This document shows, piece by piece, positions 36,463-64,000 of a stretch of 64,000 bases of DNA; position 1 is the stretch's first letter, and every line of letters starts with the position of its first letter. Source of the stretch: Arenicola marina (taxonomy: Eukaryota; Annelida; Polychaeta; Arenicolidae). Below the pieces are notes generated by a model, which was not told where the DNA came from, did not search any database, and saw only the letters and a program-made list of their open reading frames with translations. The translations under genes were made by a program, and so were the position numbers. The stretch is taken from the NCBI GenBank assembly GCA_964019135.1, contig OZ025252.1:45358959-45422958 (forward strand), in the 5' to 3' direction.

Positions 36463-37569
36463 ATGTCGCTGTGCAAACGAAGGCGCAATGATATGGGACC
36501 AGAGAGTGTCCCTGAGTTGGAGCAGGAACTCAGGCGTCTAAGCATGGAGATCGAACCAGTAGCAGTGAGACAAGTCGATCAAACATCGCTCATGGGCTAC
36601 CGCCCAACCTATCGCGCGGTTCTTGCTAAACAAGGATATCTCGTACGCAATAGCATAGGCAGTGGATCCTACTCAAAAGTGAAAATGGCACTAAACGTTA
36701 ACGGACGTGGCGCAGAAAAGGTAGCGGTCAAAATCATTGATCGATTGAAAGCACCGAAGGATTATCAGCACAAGTTTTTACCAAGAGAACTGAAATTCTG
36801 GCCGGAACTCTCCCATCCTCATCTTGTTCACCTGCATGATGTTTTCAGTGATTCCAGACGAGTATACATAATTTTACAGTTCGCGGACAATGGCGATGTT
36901 TTGCGCCATGTCCAGCGCCACGGAGCGGTGAGTGAACATTTATCACGAAAGTGGACCCACCAGGTAACTGATGCTGTCCGTTACATGCACGAAAAAGATA
37001 TTACGCACAGAGACTTGAAATTGGAGAATCTCCTGCTTGATAGCGACCGCAATGTAAAGATATGTGACTTTGGATTTATCAAACCTAACAGCTCTAAGGA
37101 TCTCAGCCGTACATACTGCGGATCAAAGTCATACGCGGCGCCGGAAATATTGCAAGGTCGGCCGTATGACCCTAAAAAATCTGACGTCTGGGCTTTAGGC
37201 GTCATCATTTATATCTTGGTAACAGGCAAAATGCCATTTGATGAAACGAAAGGTACCAAAAGTATCCTGAATGAGCAAACGAAACTGTCGTTTCGGTGGC
37301 CTGGAGTTATTACGGACACGTGCAAGAAACTCATCAGAGATATATTTACATGGGATTACCTTGACAGACCGACAGTTCAGAAAGTATTGACGTACGACTG
37401 GTTTCACTGCAGACCTAAGGCCTCAGAAAAGGAAGTAATTGATACGCCACAAGCATCAACCTCTGCTGCTGTGAAGAATGATATTGTATCGGATGTGTCC
37501 GGCGAAAAGAAACGGTTGTTACTGGGCAGAGGCGAAACAGCGCCCACCCGTGCAGGGGATGGAAAATAA
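36463..37569 (+). CDS. TSSK: Intronless TSSK-family kinase (TSSK4-like features)
   Basis: A 368-aa single-exon kinase. Motifs: glycine loop GSGSYSKVK (66-74), VAVKI with Lys90, DRLKAPKDYQHKFLPREL, VYIILQFADNGDVL, HRDLKLENLLLD (182-193), CDFGFIK (201-207), [15 protein letters not shown] (218-232), DVWALGVIIY, and a C-terminal low-complexity tail of about 50 residues. All catalytic residues are present. VYIIL..NGDVL and the longer N-terminus (about 57 residues before the kinase domain) recall TSSK4 more than TSSK1/2; the subfamily call is uncertain. Lack of introns beside a four-exon relative suggests descent from a retrocopy, now head to head with it. Confidence 0.93.
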   Translation: MSLCKRRRNDMGPESVPELEQELRRLSMEIEPVAVRQVDQTSLMGYRPTYRAVLAKQGYLVRNSIGSGSYSKVKMALNVNGRGAEKVAVKIIDRLKAPKDYQHKFLPRELKFWPELSHPHLVHLHDVFSDSRRVYIILQFADNGDVLRHVQRHGAVSEHLSRKWTHQVTDAVRYMHEKDITHRDLKLENLLLDSDRNVKICDFGFIKPNSSKDLSRTYCGSKSYAAPEILQGRPYDPKKSDVWALGVIIYILVTGKMPFDETKGTKSILNEQTKLSFRWPGVITDTCKKLIRDIFTWDYLDRPTVQKVLTYDWFHCRPKASEKEVIDTPQASTSAAVKNDIVSDVSGEKKRLLLGRGETAPTRAGDGK

Positions 37570-38561
37570 CCCTCGTAAGATTCCTCCAGCAAAACTTTAT
37601 TCTCGTCACAGATGCTGATGTCGTTACATAATTTTCTTATCAAAATGAATGCATACTTAACAGAATTATGTGAATGATAGATATCGTAATTTGTAATACT
37701 GTAATTGTTGCGACCGACTAAGTTTATGACCAATATTATGACTTTGGCATGCATTTCTCTCTTATGCACCTCGCTTTTATTTCTTTACATTGAGATTACG
37801 TTGTTCCGAAAGGGCGAATAAAGACCTCGTTATAAATTATATAGGCAGATATTCATACCTGATTACATATTTATGATATTACAACCGAGGATCCAGAAAG
37901 TTGACGAAAAGGGGGGCGGCGGCTCCACTTCGGGTGGCACGTACCCGAAATAGCTAGGAGGAGGATCCATGAAAAATACTGTCCTATACAAAAGGGGATA
38001 GGCCGCAGAGTACTCCACAAGCCCCAGCGGCCGGCGATAACGCCGGCTACTCGTATAACTTGGCCCGTCTACTTTTTTCATATTAAATATGTTAAAAGGT
38101 AAAAAAAAACGACAATGTGCCGGCTACTCCAAATGCTTTGTCTGTCTACTCTGTAAAGTGTGGAGCACCTTGATAATATGCCATATTGAACGCGTTCCGA
38201 TCTTCATCCTTCATATGACAGACTGCTCTTCTCCGTATCATCAAGTTTTCTTTCCAAAAACTTTATTTATTTAGCATATAATAAGGAATCTGCAGGAATA
38301 TGGTACATCATGTATTTGTTTTGTCACACATCACACATCTGAATCTGCGCGCGAGTATATAGCAAGCCACGTGTACAATGTGCGTGCGTACTCATAACTA
38401 CAACCGTGTGTGCACGAACTGTATTGCTTTAATTATAATTGAAATGAAGAACACTGTGGACAGTCGGGCTTACTGTAAAGTTAACTTCCACACCGTAAGT
38501 CTCATGATACTGAAATCCTCTCTAACCTCGACATGTTATCGTCATAGCTGGCACACAACCA
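37570..38561. other. Intergenic between TSSK and the WD40 gene (convergent 3' ends)
   Basis: AATAAA at 37817-37822 is a candidate polyadenylation signal for the plus-strand TSSK. TTTATT at 38562-38567 (AATAAA on minus) could serve the WD40 gene. A 72-codon minus-strand ORF lies at 37863-38081 and is listed separately. Confidence 0.4.
37863..38081 (-). CDS. Hypothetical 72-aa ORF
   Basis: MKKVDGPSYTSSRRYRRPLG then a Tyr/Pro-rich stretch (DPPPSYFGYVPPEVEPPPPF). The composition is less random than in neighbouring ORFs and the surroundings carry no repeats, so it could be a small protein or an exon, but there is no homology I recognise, and no splice or promoter support. Confidence 0.2.
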   Translation of the reverse strand: MKKVDGPSYTSSRRYRRPLGLVEYSAAYPLLYRTVFFMDPPPSYFGYVPPEVEPPPPFSSTFWILGCNIINM

Positions 38562-38928
38562 TTTATTTATCTTAACATACGTATGTCGCTTCCCGAACCG
38601 TTCGCAATAGCCTGTTAATGAAGGGTGTTTAGTGTCTCAAACACAGGAGGGCGGAAAAAAAACAGGGTCGTCGTTATATATAGGTATAGTGCCTCTTATT
38701 CAGGCCGCACAAGTATATATATACATATGAAACGCATAGGCAGAGATTCATCGAGATAATAAATTAATACGATCAAGAGATTAAAGCCCTATAAAGATAT
38801 ATAAGTGTACAGCAGAAGGCGCGAGTAGACCGGCGATTGAGCGAAAGACAAGTCGGTACGAGGATAGCGGTCTTCCAGGCAATAGTCTTGGTGAGTTCCT
38901 TGTTGAGCGTTGAACCAGGCAGCATTGA

Positions 38929-59139
<20,211 letters not shown>

Positions 59140-59358
59140 CTGAAGCGTCAACAAGAGCCATGGTTAATAACGGGGGAACTCTGCAATATATAGACATACC
59201 GGTCCGGACGCATGGGAACGACTTGGGTTAATAAGACCAATCTGAGTCATAAAAGTCACATTGCTGCATACAGATGCATACAATATCTTTTCGGTAATCG
59301 ACCAGTGACTCACCTCCTTCCTACTTAAGAATATATATACCAAAAAAATTGTTACCCA

Positions 59359-59449
59359 TCCCGCGAGACGGAGTCGAACCGCCGACCTAAGGATGTCAGT
59401 GTTTTGTGACCGCTACAGTCCTCCGCTCTACCAACTGAGCTATCACGGG
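59359..59449 (-). tRNA. tRNA-Tyr(GUA), copy 1, with intron
   Basis: 91 bp: acceptor stem CCCGTGA/TCGCGGG (all paired, one G-U), D-arm GCTCAGTTGGTAGAGC, anticodon arm GAGGACTGTAG with anticodon GTA at plus 59414-59416, an 18-nt intron (CGGTCACAAAACACTGAC) directly after position 37, T-arm GGCGGTTCGACTCCGTC, discriminator A. A run of seven T on the transcribed strand (59342-59348) is the Pol III terminator. All elements needed for function are present. Confidence 0.95.
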
Positions 59450-60426
59450 TGAACATGATGACCAGACATTGCTTTAGTCATTTGTCAGTGGTGACCTCTC
59501 TCGCGGTGAATTGAGGTATATAATTGTCGTCTGCCCCTATCTACCACGGCGAGCACGTGTATGCAATACATAGCGCCACCTAGCGGTCCCCTGGCGCCAT
59601 TGTTTAACATAGGGACGCCGCAAGCGACAATTGGACAACAGTTGGTTTGATGTAAGTCTGTTTGATCTCTTAATGAGTAATATTGCGTCAATGGGAGGAA
59701 TCATGGATAGAGCTAGCCATGTAGTTGAGGGTAATGAAAGTATTGAAAGCAAAACAGTTCGTCCCGGTGGCGCTGCAGAAAACACACCATTCTTTCCACG
59801 GGTGAACGACAGTAATAGAGTAGGGTGGGGGGGGGGGCACCATTTCCGATTTGAGCGATTGGCATCCATGGAATTTTTGGGGATTTGCGATTGGTTACTG
59901 GTAATGTTTGGAGTCGTCTCCGTACCATTCCTGATTCCATGCGAAGACCCTTTCCCTATTTACGCGATCAGTTATATCAATCTGTGAATTTTTCTATATT
60001 CGAGATATCAAGTTATGGTTTTCGCGATCTTGAGCAGTCCGTGTACAGTGGACAGTGCTATTTGGATTAGGCTATACATAAAACCCGACTACTTTTAGGC
60101 CTACTACCCGTGTGCCTATGTAAAGTGACTAAGCATAGTACTATCATAAACATACATGATGGTCACATTTCAAGTTTACAGTTATAGGCTATATATAGGG
60201 ACAAAAAAGTAGTTTTGTTTCTTTATTTTTGCTGGCTATGATATGTCAGCATTGACAACGTGTGTACAGAACAGTTATCATTGTCAATGCCTTCATTTAG
60301 GCTAAATGTCTATGTAAATTGATCGTGCTGCACGTCCAACACCCTCTGGTTTGTTGTCTAACACCCCGAAAAGTTGTGACATCGGCCCAAGAAAAGTCAC
60401 CAAGGGAATTACTGCGGCAAAAATGT

Positions 60427-60517
60427 TCCCGCGAGACGGAGTCGAACCGCCGACCTAAGGATGTCAGTGTTTAGTGACCGCTACAGTCCTCCGCTCTACC
60501 AACTGAGCTATCACGGG
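60427..60517 (-). tRNA. tRNA-Tyr(GUA), copy 2, with intron
   Basis: Same as copy 1 in every stem and loop; only the 18-nt intron differs by one base (CGGTCACTAAACACTGAC). Five T at 60419-60423 (A-run on plus) serve as terminator. Predicted functional. Confidence 0.95.
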
Positions 60518-60878
60518 TGCACATGATGACACAGGGCAGCCCCTGTATATAATATGCCAGGTGCTATATCCACAGTTAGGCAAGCTGTCGTTGACACCCA
60601 GGAGCGGTGGAGCCATCTGGTGGTGGGCACATGACCTGGCCAGTCACTTCCCGCATGTTATATGAGCCCATAAATAATGATGTAAACGGTGATGGCATTG
60701 TGTGTGCTCAAAAAGTAAAGGAAAAACCTTCAGATAAGCTATGATAGGAGTCATCGTTTTTTGTTTGTTTTCTGTCGGGTGGGAAGAAAGGACTGAAAAG
60801 AAAGCACTACCTATAGTCAGATTTGGGCGGACAGGAGGCTGATGGGTCCGGTCGACCAGAGCATACAGCGGGGACAAC

Positions 60879-61064
60879 CAGGGGCAGATCCAGGAATTTG
60901 ACAAGGGGGGGGGGCGACCGGGGAGCGGGGGGGTGTATCCAAAAATGTCCCTTTACGATGTATTTCGTCGGAAAACTAGACTTTTACAGTGTATGCTCAA
61001 GTTCCCAAGAAGGGGGGGGGCGGTTGCAACCCCCCTAACCTCCCCAACCCAAGATACGCCCCTG
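60879..61064. mobile_element. hAT-type MITE, copy 2
   Basis: Ends CAGGGGCAGATCCAGG and GATACGCCCCTG; interior block ACAGTGTATGCTCAAGTTCC and a CGGTTGCAACCCCC segment match copy 1. Confidence 0.8.
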
Positions 61065-61854
61065 ATACCTCACATTGTTAATGGCAGAATTTAAACATAT
61101 AATAAATAAAAAGATCTAGGGCGACATGTACAACACTAAAATATCCTAATAAATTGAAAATGTGTAAACGTACACGGGAAGTTTGTATGCCAGAGACTTG
61201 AACCGCCGGCCTGTGACTGTCGGGGTTTTGTGGTCGCTACGTACATTTCCTCGCTGTAAAACAGGGTCATCGCTTGTGAAATGTACATTAGTTCATCGGA
61301 CAGCTTGTCCATCCGGTCTATTTGTACAGCATGTGTGTGTGTCCTGCTGGCGCGTTCGTACAATACATGCCCGCCGCCCTTCCCCCACCCACCCCCAAGA
61401 CACGCGCGCACACACGCACGCACGCAGAGGGTTACTACGGAAGCCGCAAAGGATTCGGCGTTTGACGATGATTTTTCCTTATCGTTACGCACGGAAAAAC
61501 ACTGACCGTTATATTTTAACCGTGAAATTTGCTAGTAAGTCCTCGTTATTTTACGCTAAGATTGATTTAACCATGACAAAAATGCTAATTACACTGGCAA
61601 TGGTCTTCTGCTGAATGCAAGTCCTACGAGAGAGGCTCATCCCTAAAGACGTCAATAGGTGAAAATGCGTATTAAACGGGCTACATAATATATGTCAGAT
61701 TAATCACAGTTCTGTTTGGGCTGATGCGAAGACACATATTCATATAAGTATGTATGCGATATATAACATCTAAGCGGCTGCCTTCCAGGATCGTCAAACG
61801 CGATACCCTTTTCTGGATGTCTTAACCATACAGCGTGGTCGGACGTGTCTTTCA

Positions 61855-62095
61855 TACCTCTTGGGAAAAAAAATTTGGGCTTCAATTTCACCGTGAACTG
61901 GGAAAGAGGCAAATAATTGGGAATGGGGTACGAGCCGACCGTCGTGATCAAGCATTTTTATTAATCGTGAACTGGGAATTTTAATATTAAAAAACAGTGA
62001 ATCGGTAAATCGCTAATTTAAATAATGTATCCGCCCTTGATATGTAAACTGAGAGTTCCTCTTTTTAATTCAACGTGACCTGGGAATAAAGAAAT
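61855..62095 (+). repeat. Dispersed repeat, copy 2
   Basis: Partner of 30805-31025 (reverse complement), sharing CACCGTGAACTGGGAA, GGGAATGGG, CCGTCGTGATCAAG and TTTTAATATTAAA. Confidence 0.7.
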
Positions 62096-62498
62096 TTATT
62101 CTTCGTGAATAAACATGAATAAACATGAAGCCCCTTGCCCCCTGGAAAGCGTGTCTTATTTTTGTGGCTGAGTGCTTTTCGTTGAGTTGAAGCCAATGAG
62201 CAGCGATAATGACCCTCAATGTAAAGTCACATGCGTTTGTGACGTCACTCTCCTCGCTCCCAGAATTTGAATTGGAAGGTGCAAAAATAGGTGGAACAAG
62301 TATTCCCTTCCACTTTTTGGGGCATCATAGCTCCGGAATATAAGCGAGGAAACACCGAAGAAGAATATGAGATGACGTTGTTTTGGCGTGGCACCAAATA
62401 TTTAAAGCAAAGAAACTTCAAACTGACCAACAAAGCCCCTAAAAGTGGTGACATCGGCCCAAGACAAGTCACCAAGTGAATTACTGCGGCAAAAATGT

Positions 62499-62804
62499 TC
62501 CCGCGAGACGGAGTCGAACCGCCGACCTAAGGATGTCAGTGTTTGGTGACCGCTACAGTCTTGACTCTTATTCATGGTTTTATTCATATCTACTTGACCT
62601 TTTATCATTTTTGCAATTGTTTTATCTTCAATATCACATGTATTAATTTTCATGGTTTTAGTACTGACTACCGAGTTATTTAAATTTTGAAGAACCAGTA
62701 TGGCACGATATAGCCTTATAGGCTAAAAGTGCCGTTAAACCCCAATAAAATAAAATAAAATCAACCGCTACAGTCCTCCGCTCTACCAACTGAGCTATCA
62801 CGGG
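62499..62804 (-). pseudogene. tRNA-Tyr(GUA), copy 3, split by a retroposon
   Basis: The 5' half (62764-62804) and 3' half (62499-62560) are otherwise intact, with intron CGGTCACCAAACACTGAC, but a 203-bp insertion lies in the anticodon region. The 12-bp ACCGCTACAGTC is present on both sides of it. As it stands the precursor could not fold normally. Confidence 0.92.
62561..62763 (+). mobile_element. Retroposon (LINE or SINE 3' end) inserted in tRNA-Tyr copy 3
   Basis: 203 bp ending GCCGTTAAACCCCAATAAAA with an (ATAAA)n tail, flanked by a 12-bp target duplication. The tail and direct repeat point to target-primed reverse transcription. No coding region; family not assigned. Confidence 0.85.
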
Positions 62805-63244
62805 CGAACATGATGACCGGACATTGCTTTAGCCATTTGTAAGTTCTGACCTCTTTCACAGTGAACTCCAGAGTATATAATTGTCGTCTGCCCCTGTCCA
62901 CCACGGCGAGCACGTGCATGTCATACATAAATGGCGCCACCTAGCGGGTGCCTATTGGCGCCATATGGTTTTTACGGAAGCCTACAAGTGCATGGTCAAT
63001 TTTGACCTGTACCCAGGAACCAAGACATGTACACTCATACACTGCGTCAGTGGAAAGGACCAGGGATAAAGCGGTGTCACGTCATGACTTCGCCATGTTA
63101 ATTCTTCCCTAAATAACCACTCCTTCCGAGAGTCACAAGTACAAAGGCATCCTGGTAAAGCAATTTAAAACCTTGGTCGTTTGTCGGCTGGACTAATTGC
63201 TTTGCGCCGGCACTGTGTTTATTTCGTAGTGGAACCGCAATTTT

Positions 63245-63290
63245 GTGTACCGAGCAATTACACGTGAACATGATGACGATGCGTTTCTTT
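63245..63290 (-). pseudogene. Relic of a tRNA-Tyr unit
   Basis: GAGCAATTACACGTGAACAT corresponds to GAGCTATCACGGGTGAACAT at the 5' end of the other copies, and its upstream flank (63290-63420) matches theirs, but the rest of the tRNA is missing. Confidence 0.6.
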
Positions 63291-63965
63291 AGCCAATTGA
63301 AAATGATGACCTCTGCCGCGGTGAACTGCTCTCAGTATAATTGTCGTCTGCCCCTGTCCACCACGGCGAGCACATGCATGCAATATATGTGGCGCCACCT
63401 AGCGGGTGCCTATTGGCGCCAAGTGCTATATGTACGGAAGTCGACAAGTGCACGACCAACAAGTGCACGACCAACTTTGACCCGAACACTCAGATATCGC
63501 TTCGATGGAAAGGACCAGGGGTAAAGCGGTGCCATGTCAGGTCTCCACCGTTTTATTTCTCCCCTAAATGACCACTCATTTCGAGAGTCACAAGTAGAAA
63601 GGCATCGTGGTAAAACGTTACAAACAAATTGTTCGGTGTGTGGTAGGACTAATTGCTTTGCGCGGGCACTGTGTTTATTTCGTTATGGACCTGTGATTTA
63701 ACTCCACAAAACAAGGGAACGAGTCTCTATTATCGTCCCAACAAGGAATGAATTGTCACTTTCTTTTTTTCTGGTCATGACATTTCAGCATTGACAACGT
63801 GTGTGCTGAACAGTTATCATTGTCAATGCCTCTAGAAAGGCTGAATGTCTATGTACAATGATCGTGTCGCACGTCCAACACCCTGCGGTTTGTTATCTGA
63901 CACCCTGAAAAGTAGGTACAACGTCTCAAGGCAAAGCACAAAGTATGTCACTGAGGGAAAAATGT

Positions 63966-64000
63966 TCCGGCGAGACGGGGTAGAACCGCCGACCTAAGGA
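63966..64000 (-). tRNA. tRNA-Tyr, copy 4, 3' part at window edge
   Basis: 35 nt matching the 3' end of copies 1-3 with changes in the acceptor and T-arm (CCGGCGAGA, GGGGTAGAACC). Cut by the end of the window; the changes in the T-arm suggest a decaying copy. Confidence 0.7.

Larger units (their letters stand above)
59357..64000. repeat. Tandem tRNA-Tyr units with conserved flanks
   Basis: Units of about 0.7-2 kb sharing the tRNA, an upstream block with AATTGTCGTCTGCCCCTGTC and GCGCCACCTAGCGG, and a downstream block with GCATTGACAACGTGTGTGCT, CACGTCCAACACCCT and GGCAAAAATGTTCC. Copies of the upstream block lie at 59505-59605, 62860-62970 and 63320-63425. Between units is unique or MITE sequence; no protein gene was recognised in this stretch. 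Confidence 0.8.

Overview
This is a eukaryotic, metazoan nuclear window. The genes are intron-rich with consensus GT-AG and a few GC-AG junctions, there are intron-containing tRNA genes, and DNA transposons and tRNA-derived SINEs are scattered throughout. No bacterial gene organisation, CRISPR array or virus-like element was recognised. The gene content (RBM25, a WDR49/WDR64/WDY-type WD40 protein, two TSSK kinases) fits an invertebrate animal. A lancelet (amphioxus) is my best guess, with low certainty. It rests on the striking minisatellites at the 5' ends of introns, a feature I recall being described for amphioxus introns but could not check.

Layout. Positions 275-21500 (minus): RBM25, 17 coding exons reconstructed in one continuous frame (879 codons), covering an RRM, an RE/RD-rich middle and the start of the C-terminal PWI domain. 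The last exon(s) lie off the left edge, and a possible 5' non-coding exon lies near 30.2-30.3 kb. Positions 18.5-34 kb are transposon-rich: a hAT-like element, two copies of a TA-flanked pogo/mariner-like element, a palindromic element that one of them interrupts, and a TTAA-flanked piggyBac (24021-29589) carrying three later insertions. Positions 31630-37569 hold two testis-specific-serine-kinase-family genes head to head: a four-exon gene (minus, 357 aa) and a single-exon gene (plus, 368 aa), separated by about 620 bp with two CRE-like sites. Positions 38929-59139 (minus): a WD40-repeat gene of the WDR49/WDR64/WDY family, 29 exons in one continuous frame (1158 codons plus stop), probably lacking only its 5' end. 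Positions 59.3-64 kb: a degenerate tandem array of tRNA-Tyr(GUA) genes, each with an 18-nt intron. One is split by a retroposon and one is cut by the window edge.

Main observation. In both large genes, long minisatellites sit exactly on 5' splice sites. In several cases the repeat unit is a copy of the last bases of the exon plus the splice donor plus the start of the intron. The largest (10766-17330) has about 57 units of about 116 bp, each carrying about 70 nt of RBM25 coding sequence that stays open in frame and ends at the same donor. Similar arrays follow RBM25 exons 6, 13 and 15 and WD40-gene exons 2 and 9, so single introns carry from a handful to dozens of duplicated 5' splice sites. 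RBM25 itself is known in mammals as a regulator of 5' splice-site choice, so an autoregulatory role for these decoy donors is an attractive but untested inference.

The TSSK pair and the WDR49/64-type gene are families typically expressed in male germ cells or ciliated cells, so 31.6-59 kb may be a small male-germline or ciliary neighbourhood. RBM25 is a general splicing factor.
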